Source: Caballeronia sp. M1242
GTDB lineage: Bacteria; Pseudomonadota; Gammaproteobacteria; Burkholderiales; Burkholderiaceae
NCBI RefSeq assembly: GCF_017220215.1
Contig: NZ_CP071131.1
Location: forward strand, 1 to 64,000
DNA: 64,000 nt
Direction: 5' to 3'
Part shown: one piece after another, positions 26,887-36,392 of the stretch
Position numbering within the stretch: the first letter of the stretch is position 1
Layout: every line of letters starts with the position of its first letter
Program-made: the position numbers and the translations under genes
The notes under the pieces: model-generated
What the model saw: only the letters and a program-made list of their open reading frames with translations
What the model was told of the DNA's origin: nothing
The model's database searches: none

Positions 26887-29800
26887 CAAGGAACGAAGAG
26901 AGCGAGGAACGCGACGTGGCTTTACGCAAGGTGACACTGGAGGACAAGTACACGCTCGAAGAAGGGCGCGTGTTCATGACGGGCGTGCAGGCACTGGTGC
27001 GCTTGCCGCTGATGCAACGCCGCCGCGACGATGCCGCCGGCCTTCAAACGGCAGGCTATGTCTCCGGTTATCGGGGCTCGCCGCTCGGCACGTACGACGC
27101 CGAGATGCAAAAAGCGAAGAAGCACCTCGATGCCGCGCGTGTCTTGTTCGTGCCGGGCGTCAACGAGGATCTTGCCGCAACTGCGGTATGGGGATCGCAG
27201 CAAGCGGAGGCGGGCGGCGAAGGCAAGTACGACGGCGTGTTCTCGATCTGGTATGGCAAGGGGCCGGGCGTCGATCGCAGTGGCGACGCGTTTCGGCACG
27301 CCAATCTGGCGGGATCGTCGAAGCATGGCGGCGTGCTCTTGTTGATGGGCGACGACCACACGTGCGAGTCGTCGACGACGTGTCATCAATCGGAGTTCGC
27401 GCTCATCGACGCATCGATCCCGGTGCTGAGTCCGAGCGGCGTGCAGGAGATACTCGACTTCGGCTTATATGGCTGGGCGATGTCGCGCTATTCGGGCTGC
27501 TGGGTCGGGCTCAAATGCGTGAAGGATACGGCGGATGCGTCCGCCGTGATCGACGTCGATGCATCGCGCGTCGATGTGGTTCTGCCCGACGACGTCGCCA
27601 TGCCGCCCGACGGCCTGAACCTGCGACAGCCCGATACGCCGCATGCGCAGGAATATCGCCTGCACAACTACAAACTCGACGCCGTGCGGGCGTTCGTGCG
27701 CGCAAACCGGCTGGATCGCACGGTGCTCGGCCGCGCGGGCGCACGCATCGGCATTGTCACGCATGGCAAGAGTTATCTCGACGTGCTTCAGGCCATCGAC
27801 GATCTGGGCCTCGATGAAGCGCGGCTCGAAGCGATGGGCGTCGCCCTCTATAAAGTTGGTTGCGTTTGGCCGCTCGAACAGGAGGGCGTGCAGGCGTTCG
27901 CGCAAGGCAAGGAACTGCTGATGGTGGTCGAAGAAAAGCGCAGCCTGCTCGAAGCGCAGATCAAGGAGATTCTCTATGGCAAGCCGCGCGCGCCGGCCGT
28001 TATCGGCAAGAAAGACGAAAGCGGCGGCAAGCTCTTTCAGGCGGAACTCGCGCTCGACCCCGTGCAGATCGCCATTGCGCTCGGCGAACGGCTTGCGTGT
28101 CTCACGAACGATGCCGGTCTGGGCGAACGCGTCGCGTTCCTGCGCGCATTGCGGCGCATGACATTCGCGCCGGAGCCGCTGTCGCGCAGCTTTTACTTTT
28201 GCAGTGGCTGTCCGCATAGCTCATCGACGGTCGTGCCCGAGGGCAGCAAGGCCTATGCGGGCATCGGTTGCAGCTGGATGGCGCAGACTATGGACCGAAA
28301 CACGCTCGGCTATACGCAAATGGGCGGCGAAGGCATGACATGGGTGGGCGAAGCGGCGTTCTCGAAGCGCGAGCACATGTTTCAGAACATGGGCGATGGC
28401 ACGTACTTCCACTCGGGCCTGCTCTCGGTGCGTGCCGCGATTGCAGCACGCACGCGCATCACGTTCAAGATTCTTTTCAACGATGCCGTCGCCATGACGG
28501 GCGGTCAGCATCATGACGGACCACTTAACCCGCTGGCGATCGCGCAGCAAGTTCGCGCGGAAGGCGTGACGCGCATCGCCGTGGTGTCCGACGATCCGTC
28601 GAAATATCCGCATGATCTCGCATGGCCGCAAGGCGTGACGATCCATCATCGCTCGGCGTTGGAGGATGTCCAGAGCGAGTTGCGTGATGTCCATGGCGTA
28701 AGCGTGCTGATCTACGACCAGACGTGCGCGGCCGAGAAGCGACGCCGTCGCAAGCGCGGGCAACTAGCGGACCCGCCGAAGCGCCTCTTCATCAACGACC
28801 TCGTTTGTGAAGGCTGCGGCGATTGCGGCGTCAAGTCGAACTGCGTGTCGCTTACGCCGCTCGAAACCGAGTTCGGCCGCAAGCGCGCCATCGACCAAAG
28901 TGCCTGCAACAAGGACTATTCGTGCAATCAGGGCTTCTGCCCGAGTTTCGTGACCGTGCATGGCGGCACCTTGCGACATGTGCAGCGCAAACCGGATACG
29001 AGCGTGTTTCCCGCGTTGCCGGAACCCGCGTTGCCGTCGCTGGATGCGCGCGTGTTCTCCCTTGTCGTGACGGGCGTGGGCGGCACGGGCGTCGTGACGA
29101 TCGGCGCGATTCTCGGCATGGCGGCGCATCTGGAAGGCAAGGGCTGCGGCATTCTCGACATGGCCGGGCTCGCGCAGAAGGGCGGCTCAGTGTGGTCGCA
29201 TGTGCGCTTTGGCGCGAGTCCGTCGGCGATCAAGGCGATTCGAATTGCGACTGGCGGCGCGGACGTGGTCATTGGTTGCGATATGGTCGTCGCGGCAAGC
29301 CACAAGACGCTTTCGATGACACGCCGCGCCGCCACGCGAATGCTCGTCAATTCGCATGAAGCGATGACCGGCGATTTCACACGCCAGCCCGATCTCGCTT
29401 TTCCGTCGGACGAACTGCGCGCGACGCTGACCGAAGCAGTGGGCGAGCGTCATGTCGAATTCGTCGATGCGACCGCGACTGCCCGCCGTCTCTTCGGCGA
29501 CACCTTGGCGAGCAACATGTTCATGCTCGGCTTCGCGTATCAGCGTGGATGCATACCGCTTCACGCCGATGCGATAGCGGCGGCCATCGAACTGAACGGG
29601 GCATCCGTCGCGCTCAATCTCGACGCCTTCACATGGGGACGGCGTTTTGCTGCAGAGCCCATGCTTGCCGCGCGTCTGTCCGAAACCGCCGATGCCGCGC
29701 CGTCGTCGCGCCGCTCGACGACGCTCGATGAAATAATCGAACGCCGTGTGCAATATCTAAGCGCTTACCAGAATGCGGCGTATGCGGCGCATTATCGTGA

Positions 29801-30383
29801 ACTCGTGGGCCGCGTGCGACGCTGGGAACGCGCGGTGTCGGCGCGCAGCGAAGGCGTTTCGCGCGCGGTCGCGCAGAACCTGTTTCGCTTGCTGGCGTAT
29901 AAGGACGAGTATGAAGTCGCTCGCTTATTGACCGCGCGCGACTTTATCGACGGCTTGCACGCGCAGTTCGACGGACCGGTGCGCGTTGCGTTCAACCTCG
30001 CGCCGCCCGGCATCGCGCGACGCAATCCACGCACCGGCGAGCCCGCGAAGCGCGAATTCGGTTCGTGGATGCTGCCGGTCTTGCGCGTGGTCGCGCGATG
30101 CAAGGCGCTGCGCGGCACGCCCTTCGATCCATTCGGTTACACCGCCGAACGGCGCATGGAGCGTGAGTTGATTCAGCGCTATGAGAAGACCATTGCGGCG
30201 ATCATCGAACACGGCACCGCGCGCAACCATGCGGCCGCATTGCGCGCGGCGTCCATCGTCGGGACGATTCGCGGCTATGGCCACGTGAAGGCGCGCCATG
30301 TCAACGCGATAGACGCGCAGTGGCGTGAGGCCGTGCAGCAATTGAGCGCACCCGTGGTTATTCCGTTGCAACGCGTGGCGTGA
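26883..30383 (+). CDS. Fused indolepyruvate:ferredoxin oxidoreductase (2-oxo-acid decarboxylating)
   Basis: The 1166-residue protein is the proteobacterial one-chain form of IorA plus IorB. It has an N-terminal ThDP pyrimidine-type domain (GYRGSPLGTYDAEMQ), a ThDP pyrophosphate site (GDG at about 504, then FNDAVAMTGGQ), an iron-sulfur segment with cysteines at about 642, 645, 648 and 653 (CEGCGDCGVKSNC) plus further cysteines to about 690, and a gamma-like domain starting GVGGTGVVT at about 731. It converts arylpyruvates or related 2-oxo acids plus CoA to the acyl-CoA, CO2 and reduced ferredoxin. It is the last gene of the importer operon, downstream of RidA, so the substrate is probably the 2-oxo acid from the DadA reaction. 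Confidence 0.93.
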   Translation: MTRNEESEERDVALRKVTLEDKYTLEEGRVFMTGVQALVRLPLMQRRRDDAAGLQTAGYVSGYRGSPLGTYDAEMQKAKKHLDAARVLFVPGVNEDLAATAVWGSQQAEAGGEGKYDGVFSIWYGKGPGVDRSGDAFRHANLAGSSKHGGVLLLMGDDHTCESSTTCHQSEFALIDASIPVLSPSGVQEILDFGLYGWAMSRYSGCWVGLKCVKDTADASAVIDVDASRVDVVLPDDVAMPPDGLNLRQPDTPHAQEYRLHNYKLDAVRAFVRANRLDRTVLGRAGARIGIVTHGKSYLDVLQAIDDLGLDEARLEAMGVALYKVGCVWPLEQEGVQAFAQGKELLMVVEEKRSLLEAQIKEILYGKPRAPAVIGKKDESGGKLFQAELALDPVQIAIALGERLACLTNDAGLGERVAFLRALRRMTFAPEPLSRSFYFCSGCPHSSSTVVPEGSKAYAGIGCSWMAQTMDRNTLGYTQMGGEGMTWVGEAAFSKREHMFQNMGDGTYFHSGLLSVRAAIAARTRITFKILFNDAVAMTGGQHHDGPLNPLAIAQQVRAEGVTRIAVVSDDPSKYPHDLAWPQGVTIHHRSALEDVQSELRDVHGVSVLIYDQTCAAEKRRRRKRGQLADPPKRLFINDLVCEGCGDCGVKSNCVSLTPLETEFGRKRAIDQSACNKDYSCNQGFCPSFVTVHGGTLRHVQRKPDTSVFPALPEPALPSLDARVFSLVVTGVGGTGVVTIGAILGMAAHLEGKGCGILDMAGLAQKGGSVWSHVRFGASPSAIKAIRIATGGADVVIGCDMVVAASHKTLSMTRRAATRMLVNSHEAMTGDFTRQPDLAFPSDELRATLTEAVGERHVEFVDATATARRLFGDTLASNMFMLGFAYQRGCIPLHADAIAAAIELNGASVALNLDAFTWGRRFAAEPMLAARLSETADAAPSSRRSTTLDEIIERRVQYLSAYQNAAYAAHYRELVGRVRRWERAVSARSEGVSRAVAQNLFRLLAYKDEYEVARLLTARDFIDGLHAQFDGPVRVAFNLAPPGIARRNPRTGEPAKREFGSWMLPVLRVVARCKALRGTPFDPFGYTAERRMERELIQRYEKTIAAIIEHGTARNHAAALRAASIVGTIRGYGHVKARHVNAIDAQWREAVQQLSAPVVIPLQRVA

Positions 30384-30419
30384 CACGTCGGCGAACGTGC
30401 AGCGAAGCAACGCGGGCGT

Positions 30420-31142
30420 TCAGCGCGAGAAGAGCCGCACGACGCCTGCATCCACCACGCGCGCGATTTCTTCCATGCGCCAGGTGATATGCGATTCCGT
30501 CAGCGCGCGGCATCGCTCGATATCGCGTGCTTCGATGGCATCGAGAATGTCGAGGTGCTCCGCGAAGGCATCGTGGCCGCGCTGTTCCAAATCCATCCAG
30601 CGCACGAAATGAATGCGCGCGTTGATGCCGTATAGCGCGCGAACTATTTCGTTATTGCCCGCGAGCGCGACGAGCCGAACGTGAAACTCTTCGTCCTTGA
30701 TGGTGAGTTCGGCGGCGCTGGTCTGAGCCTTGGTCTTCATGACTTCCTTCCAGAACTTGCGCAGCGCGCGCAGATCCTTGATGCTGGCACGCTCGGCCGC
30801 CAGCAGCACGGCGGACGATTCGATGCTGCGCCGAAGCTCGAAGAGATCGAAAATGTCTTGCCGATGCAGTTCGCGCGCGAAGAAGCCGCGATTCGGCACG
30901 AAGTGCAGCAGACTTTCGGCGACGAGGCGATTGAGGGCTTCGCGCAGTGGCGTGCGGCTCACGTCGAAACGCTGTGCAAGCTCGAGTTCGTTTACGCGCT
31001 CGCCGGGGCGGATAGTGTAGACCACCGCCATTTCCTTTAATTGCTCGTAGAGTTCGTTGACGGTCAGGCCCGGGCGTTTCGGCGGCGTCGTCTCGCGAAC
31101 GTTCGGACGCGTCTCCCGCAAGAGAGATGAATACCTGGGCAT
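30420..31142 (-). CDS. GntR-family regulator, FCD subfamily
   Basis: The 240-residue protein has an N-terminal winged helix (RPGERVNELELAQRFDVSRTPLREALNRL, cut as ELELAQRFDVSRTPLREAL) and an all-helical FCD ligand-binding domain from about residue 100, with the metal-binding histidine positions in EEFHVRLVALAGN and the terminal ESHITWR segment. FCD regulators sense organic acids or amino-acid products and usually repress nearby catabolic operons. It is convergent with the ferredoxin oxidoreductase gene (36-base gap), and is the likely regulator of the 19.4-30.4 kb module. Confidence 0.92.
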   Translation of the reverse strand: MPRYSSLLRETRPNVRETTPPKRPGLTVNELYEQLKEMAVVYTIRPGERVNELELAQRFDVSRTPLREALNRLVAESLLHFVPNRGFFARELHRQDIFDLFELRRSIESSAVLLAAERASIKDLRALRKFWKEVMKTKAQTSAAELTIKDEEFHVRLVALAGNNEIVRALYGINARIHFVRWMDLEQRGHDAFAEHLDILDAIEARDIERCRALTESHITWRMEEIARVVDAGVVRLFSR

Positions 31143-31482
31143 GTCTCGTCAGTTCCTTTGCTTGCTTAGGCGGCTTGACGGCAGCGCGGGTTCATGCGCT
31201 GACGAAGGTTGTGACACAGATAATACAACAGTGCCCACACCTTCACCCACAATGTACAGATGCGCCTCTTGACGTCCCGCGATCACCATTGACTGAATTC
31301 GAAAGTCGTTTGGTCAGGCGCAATGCGCGGCGGCTATGAACTAATGGATGCAGAGCCGATTTCCTTCAACAGTGCGCCTTGTTCGAGGGCGTCTGCGACA
31401 CCACGAGCGACGATTGTTGCGGTAGAAAAGACCGTCAACGGCAGGGTGTCGTCCCGAGGCATGACTTACGCGATCGTCCTCA
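31143..31482. other. Intergenic region upstream of the GntR gene
   Basis: This 340-base gap lies between the GntR start and the end of the TonB-dependent receptor gene. It holds the GntR promoter region, including the inverted repeat GTTGT-N12-ACAAC at 31208-31229. The rest contains no supported gene, and no terminator with a T tract was found for the receptor gene. Confidence 0.45.
31208..31229. promoter_or_regulatory. GTTGT-N12-ACAAC inverted repeat upstream of the GntR gene
   Basis: Two perfect 5-bp arms 12 bases apart lie 66-87 bases upstream of the GntR-FCD start codon, with an AT-rich centre. The position suits autoregulation. It differs from the TGTCGACA palindromes in the dadA-ridA region, so both may not serve the same protein. 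Confidence 0.3.
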
Positions 31483-33639
31483 TCAAAACTCAAGACGCGC
31501 GTTGAGCGCAACGGTGCGCGGCTCCCCAGGCTGAATATAGTCCGCGTACTGAAACTCCCAATAGCGATGATTCGTTAGGTTATCGATGGCCGCGCGCACG
31601 CCGACGTTATGCCCCGCGACCTTCGTCGTATAGGTCGCGCCCAGGCTGTAGATCGTGTAGCCCGGCACTTTGATATCGCCCGCGGGACGCAGGCTCGTGT
31701 TGCCCGTGAACTTTGCCGATGCACCGAGCGTCAAGCCCGGCACCACCGGCACCGCGTACTCGGCGTGTGCAGCCGCGACGAACCCCGGCGCCCCCGCGAC
31801 ACGGTTCCCGTCGTAGCTCGAACCTCTTTCGTACTTGGTGGCGATCCACATCACATCGCCGCCGATGGTCCAGTCGCGACCCAGTCGAACGTCCGCGCCT
31901 GCTTCCAGACCCTGAAACAGTGACTCGCCATCTTCGACGAAGATGTTGTCGCTATTCGCATACTGCGCGCCGCGCTCGATGCGGAACAACGCCGCCGTCC
32001 CGCTCCATCGCTCATTCTGAGTTTTTACGCCGACTTCGTATTGTTTGCTGCGTAGCGGATTGAGCACCGCGCCGGAATTCGCGTAGGTTGTGCCGACGAC
32101 GTTACCCGCTTCGAGCGACTCGACGTAGCTTGCATAAACTGTCGTGCCGGGCGTGAGCTTGTACATCACGGCGACGGAGGGCGTCGCTATGCCGTTCTTC
32201 GCATACGTCGAACTCGTTGTGCCGTCGACTGCATAACCGTGCTGTTCATAGTTCGTGAAACGCACGCCGCCCAGCACAGACCAGCGCGAGCTCAACGCGA
32301 TCGTATCGCTCGCAAATAACGCTTTCTGCACGATGTCCGCGTTGCGGTAAGTAGTGAAGCCGCCGCCGCTATAACGATTCTGATTCGGCTGATAGATATT
32401 GCCGATGCCGATCTCGTCATAGAAAGAATTGGCGGTATTGTCGCTCGTCTGCTTTTGATAGGACATGCCGAACACGAGTTGATGCTGGAACGGTCCGGTC
32501 TTCACGAGTCCCTCGGCCATGACTTGCCACGCGTTCAGTTGATGTCCTTCGTTGCCTTCGTAGCGCGTATCGGTGTAGTCGCCGCCGAGGTCTGTCAGAT
32601 AGAACGTGCTCTCGTTTCGATAGCGCGTGCTTTTGCTGAATCCATAGGTCGCCGAGATCGTCCAGTCCTGATTCAGGTTGTAGTGCAGGCCGGCCGTATA
32701 GAGTTGGACGTTGGTGTAAAGATGCTGATCGGGCGTGACAAGGGTGCTGCTCCCACCGCTCAACGGAACGGGCAGTGCATTGCCCGTGAGTCCCGAGGTC
32801 GATATCGATGTCGTGATTCCCGATGCACGCCGGTCCTGATACAACGCGCCGAACGTTGCCGTGAGATCGCGAGTGAGGCGGGCGTCGGTGGAAAGCGAGA
32901 ATGAGTCGCGACGCACGTTGCCGTCGTTGAAGGTCGTGCCTTCCTCGTGGGTCGCATTGAAGCGGTAGCCGAACATGGCGTCGGGCCCGACGCGTCCACC
33001 GAGGTCCAAGTGCTCCGACCAGATATTGGTCGACGCATAGCCGACATCGACGCTCGCGATCTGCCGGTCCGTGAGCGGTGGCTTCTTCGTCACATAATTC
33101 ACGACGCCACCCGGCGCGCCGAAGCCATACATGAAGCCGGAGAGGCCCTTGAGGAGTTGCACGCTCTCAAGCTGCTCATAGGGCATCGTGATGCCGTAGG
33201 CGTTGATTGGTTGCCCGTCGATGCGAAAACCGTTCTGCCAGTCCAACTGCAAGCCGCGCACGGTGATGTAGCTCGCCCATGCGTTATAGCGATTGCTGTT
33301 GTCCGATACCGACGCGTCCTGCGCGAACACATCGCCGAGCTTCTTAGCCTGACGATCGGCGAGTTGTTCGCCCGTGACAATGGTGGTCGAATAGGGCGTA
33401 TCGAGCTGAGTGCGGGTGCCCAACGCCCCAGAACTCATGTCGCGCTGCAAGTGCTGTCCGACGTCACTTTGGCTGCTGGCAGTGACGGAGACTGCGGGAA
33501 GCGTCGCATCGCCTGCTACGGCGCCGCTTTCTTGCGCGAGCGCACCGTCAGTCATCGCGAAGAGCAGGAGTACCGCCACGGTCGATGGTCGCAAGGTCCA
33601 TCCGCCGGACGTTTCGTTGTCGCGCGCTGCTGAAGCCAT
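31483..33639 (-). CDS. TonB-dependent siderophore-type outer-membrane receptor
   Basis: The 718-residue protein has a signal region (TVAVLLLFAMTDGALAQ), a plug domain (LDTPYSTTIVTGEQLADRQAKKLGDV cut as DTPYSTTIVTGEQL; YITVRGLQLDW; GFGAPGGVVNYVTKKP) and a 22-strand-type barrel ending in VALNARLEF with the terminal phenylalanine. It would import a ferric siderophore or another large ligand using TonB energy. No siderophore synthesis or TonB genes are nearby, so it is probably a solitary xenosiderophore receptor. A Fur-like site lies upstream, and nine A residues directly precede the ATG. Confidence 0.92.
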   Translation of the reverse strand: MASAARDNETSGGWTLRPSTVAVLLLFAMTDGALAQESGAVAGDATLPAVSVTASSQSDVGQHLQRDMSSGALGTRTQLDTPYSTTIVTGEQLADRQAKKLGDVFAQDASVSDNSNRYNAWASYITVRGLQLDWQNGFRIDGQPINAYGITMPYEQLESVQLLKGLSGFMYGFGAPGGVVNYVTKKPPLTDRQIASVDVGYASTNIWSEHLDLGGRVGPDAMFGYRFNATHEEGTTFNDGNVRRDSFSLSTDARLTRDLTATFGALYQDRRASGITTSISTSGLTGNALPVPLSGGSSTLVTPDQHLYTNVQLYTAGLHYNLNQDWTISATYGFSKSTRYRNESTFYLTDLGGDYTDTRYEGNEGHQLNAWQVMAEGLVKTGPFQHQLVFGMSYQKQTSDNTANSFYDEIGIGNIYQPNQNRYSGGGFTTYRNADIVQKALFASDTIALSSRWSVLGGVRFTNYEQHGYAVDGTTSSTYAKNGIATPSVAVMYKLTPGTTVYASYVESLEAGNVVGTTYANSGAVLNPLRSKQYEVGVKTQNERWSGTAALFRIERGAQYANSDNIFVEDGESLFQGLEAGADVRLGRDWTIGGDVMWIATKYERGSSYDGNRVAGAPGFVAAAHAEYAVPVVPGLTLGASAKFTGNTSLRPAGDIKVPGYTIYSLGATYTTKVAGHNVGVRAAIDNLTNHRYWEFQYADYIQPGEPRTVALNARLEF

Positions 33640-33662
33640 TTTTTTTTAGTGTCCCGTATGTG

Positions 33663-33685
33663 TAAATAGCAACCATTCGCATTTA
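33663..33685 (-). promoter_or_regulatory. Fur-box-like sequence upstream of the TonB-dependent receptor
   Basis: The minus strand carries a 23-base imperfect dyad with TAAAT and ATTTA ends and an AA/TT pair inside, 24 bases upstream of the receptor ATG. Its spacing and AT-rich flanks resemble betaproteobacterial Fur boxes in front of receptor genes. Several centre positions do not match the dyad. Confidence 0.4.
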
Positions 33686-33774
33686 GCACGCGCATTTTGG
33701 CGCAGCCGCATGGTTTTGTAAAGTGTTACCGACGCCGTCGGAAATACGTTTCGTTGACTGCGGCGGGGAGTTGT

Positions 33775-34574
33775 TCAAGCCTTGCGGCCTTCGCCGAACG
33801 CTTGCCGGTACCACGCATGAAAGTGCCGCATGCCATCTTCGAGCGGCGACTGATACGGACCGGCATTGCTCATTGCGCGACGATGCAGTCTCAGGCGGCC
33901 CGCATCCATGCGTTCCGCAATTTCATCGTCCTCGGTCATCGTCTCTAGATAAGCGCGCGCTGCGCATCGACGAACTCGCGCTCGAACGCCGCAACTTCTT
34001 CGGGATAATGAAACTCGATGACGTTGAGCGTCTCCTGCGGGCCCTTGGGATAGAGCGTCGAAACGACAAGCACGTGCGGATACAACTCGATCATGTGAGT
34101 CGGAAAATACGCGAGCCAGATAGCGCCGAAAGCAGGCGGCTCGTTACCGCCGAATGCGAGCAGCCGGTCGTGCCATGCTCGGTAAATGTCGGAGCCAGGT
34201 TGGGCGAGCGCGTTGTTCACGTTCACTTTTTGAATGCGGTATGTTTCGCCAAAAGCCCATTCCAGATCGTCGCAAGTCTCGAAGCGGCCGAGCCCCGGAT
34301 GAAAAGGCGCGACATGATAGTCCTCTAGATACACCTCGATGAAGGTCTTCCAGTTATAGCGGCATGTATGGGTCTCCACGTGATCAAGTACATAGGCGGA
34401 CAGATCGAACTCAGGGCGCGCAAAGACGCCATCCAGGTCGCGTGTCGGGTCGCGCGGGCCCTCGTATAGCAGACCGTGGAAGTCGTGCGATGGGAAGCGC
34501 TCCAGATTGCGGCATGGCTTTCGCTCGATTCGGGAGCGCGAACTCGCTGCCAGGCTTCCGGAACTGGCCGACAA
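33775..34574 (-). pseudogene. Broken ring-hydroxylating (Rieske) oxygenase alpha subunit
   Basis: The frame from 34574 encodes the catalytic domain of a ring-hydroxylating dioxygenase large subunit: CRNLERFPSHDFHGLLYEG, then NWKTFIEVYLEDYHVAPFHPGL with the mononuclear iron histidines. It stops at 33945. The expected C-terminal part (AYLETMTEDDEIAERMD, then SPLEDGMRHFHAWYRQ) continues in another frame to a stop at 33775, so a frameshift lies near 33955. The N-terminal Rieske motif (CxH, CxxH) is absent; only a trace of the family's N-terminus may survive upstream to about 34640. The gene is therefore non-functional. Confidence 0.82.
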
Positions 34575-34638
34575 TACTTATTGGCCGCTCTGGCAAAGCC
34601 GACCTTTAGTAGCGCTTTCTGCGGCGTCTCCCGCTCAA

Positions 34639-35400
34639 TCAAACATCCCAAGCGCGATCGTCGATTCTTTTCCCAAATGCACGCGGTCGCAGCCCTGCAT
34701 GGAACCACTCGATCAGGCTCACCATATCGAAAACCGGTAAGCCAAAACGCTCGGCGATCAGCGGCGAATAAGGCGCGAAGTTGGCGCACTCGCTGACGAT
34801 CGCGCCCACGTCGGGATGTTGCTGCAGCAATCGGCCTGCGCAATCGAGCACGTCCTGCGCCTGTTCGTCGAAGCTCACGTGCGCCGCATCGTCCACCTGG
34901 TTTTGAAAGAAGCGCGAGGTTTCAGCCAAGCCCACAACGGGCGTCGTCGGGTCGGCATGCGCGGCGACGAGGTGCGCCGCCGTCAGCGCCGACGACTTTG
35001 CGGTCAGCACGCCCACACGCCGGTTTCCCGGCAACACGCTAGCCGCAAGCGGAATCTGCAGCAGGCTCGATGTCGCGACGGGCACCATGCAGCGTGCCGC
35101 AATGTCCTCCTGGAACGCGGCAAGGAAACCGCAACTGGTCGCAATGCCATCGATGCCGAGACGCGCAAGCCGGTTCGCGGCATCGACGAAGCGGTCGATG
35201 AGCGGCTTAGCCGCGCGCTTGTCGCCTGCGGCGGCGGCCATCACCATCGGGCCGGTCACGCCTTCCACCAGCGCATATTGCACGGGAAAGCGCCACGTTG
35301 CGCCGTGACCGATATCGCCGGGCAGGCGCGCGAAGCCGGTGTCGAGCATCAAGATGCCGATGCTCACGCCATGCACGGTGCGAGGGCGCGCCGGCTTCAT
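34639..35400 (-). CDS. Asp/Glu racemase superfamily protein
   Basis: The 253-residue protein carries the two superfamily cysteines, Cys90 (ATSCGFLA) and Cys205 (VSECANFAPY), and the C-terminal block FDMVSLIEWFHAGLRPRAF seen in hydantoin- or aspartate-racemase-like members. The ATG at 35400 overlaps the stop of the TrpX-type binding-protein gene as TAATG, so the two are translationally coupled. The role is likely racemisation or isomerisation of the ligand brought in by that transport system. It is only distantly similar to the racemase at 21652. Confidence 0.82.
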   Translation of the reverse strand: MKPARPRTVHGVSIGILMLDTGFARLPGDIGHGATWRFPVQYALVEGVTGPMVMAAAAGDKRAAKPLIDRFVDAANRLARLGIDGIATSCGFLAAFQEDIAARCMVPVATSSLLQIPLAASVLPGNRRVGVLTAKSSALTAAHLVAAHADPTTPVVGLAETSRFFQNQVDDAAHVSFDEQAQDVLDCAGRLLQQHPDVGAIVSECANFAPYSPLIAERFGLPVFDMVSLIEWFHAGLRPRAFGKRIDDRAWDV

Positions 35401-36392
35401 TAGTTGATGAAGCATTTGCAACCTGCAAGCGAGGGCGCGATTGGAAGACCAAGCGCCGCCATCTTCGCGCGATTGATGATCGCGACATAATCCTGAGCCT
35501 GCGGCCGATAGACCGCCAGTGCGGAAGGCTTCGCGCCATGCAGCATCTGCACTGCGAGAGCTGCAGCGTGTGCGCCCTGCGATTCGTAGGACGGCGCATA
35601 GGCCACCGTAACCAAATTGCCCTTCCTGATGAGCTCGTGCTCGGCGCTAAGAATCGGCGTCTTCATGCGATCCGTCACTGACGCAAGCGCGGGCAGCGCC
35701 GATTGCACGAGATTTGATCCGATCGCGTAGAAAAATCCGACGCCCGCCATTGCGGCGGCGCGCTGCGGCACGTCGATGGTCGCATCGACCGACGTGGCAA
35801 TCATCGTCAGCTTCGCGCGCGCAGCGGCAGCCTTCAGACTTGTCACCGCTTCTACATCGTTCACTTCTCCTGCGTTGTACAGTACTCCGAACGATGCCGC
35901 CGCCGGGAAGACGCGCTTCGCGAAGGCGAGCACGGCATCGTAGTCGGTGACCGTCGCAGTGCCGACGATGCGATCGCTCCCATGCGCCCAGTCCGGCACG
36001 AGACCGGCGGCGACCGGATTCGTCACCTGCGCGAAGACAAGTGGGATGGAACGGTCCGGCACATTGCGCACCGATGCCTGAGCAACCGGCGTCGTCACCG
36101 TGAGGATCACAGCAGGATGTTTCGCGACGATCTGCGCCAGCGATTGCGGCACGAGGCCGGGCGTGAAGTTGGCGTCGCTATAGACGTATTCGGTGTTACT
36201 GCCTTCGACATAGCCTTGCTTCGCCATTTCGTCCTTGAAACCGGCGATGGTGCGCGAGAGCGCGGGGTGCGGTCCGAAGTTCGCGATGCCGATCACGGTG
36301 CGCGTCTGTGCACATGCATTACCCGTGTGCAGCAATGCCACCGAGAGCGCGAGTCCGCACAGCTTGCCCGTCAATCCAGGAAGAAAACGCAT
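35400..36392 (-). CDS. TrpX-type ABC substrate-binding lipoprotein-like protein (orphan)
   Basis: The 330-residue protein belongs to the ABC substrate-binding family of TrpX/YtpP type: VIGIANFGPHPALSRTIAGFKDEMAKQGY cut as VIGIANFGPHPAL, SDANFTPGLVPQSLAQ and NPVAAGLVPD. A signal peptide precedes it (LCGLALSVALLHTGNACAQ). It has no ATPase or permease in its own operon, but a close paralogue with a full transporter lies at 41175-43935, so it may share that transporter. Both proteins end in a CKCF(I/V)N tail. The start at 36392 excludes a long hydrophilic upstream extension. Confidence 0.85.
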   Translation of the reverse strand: MRFLPGLTGKLCGLALSVALLHTGNACAQTRTVIGIANFGPHPALSRTIAGFKDEMAKQGYVEGSNTEYVYSDANFTPGLVPQSLAQIVAKHPAVILTVTTPVAQASVRNVPDRSIPLVFAQVTNPVAAGLVPDWAHGSDRIVGTATVTDYDAVLAFAKRVFPAAASFGVLYNAGEVNDVEAVTSLKAAAARAKLTMIATSVDATIDVPQRAAAMAGVGFFYAIGSNLVQSALPALASVTDRMKTPILSAEHELIRKGNLVTVAYAPSYESQGAHAAALAVQMLHGAKPSALAVYRPQAQDYVAIINRAKMAALGLPIAPSLAGCKCFIN

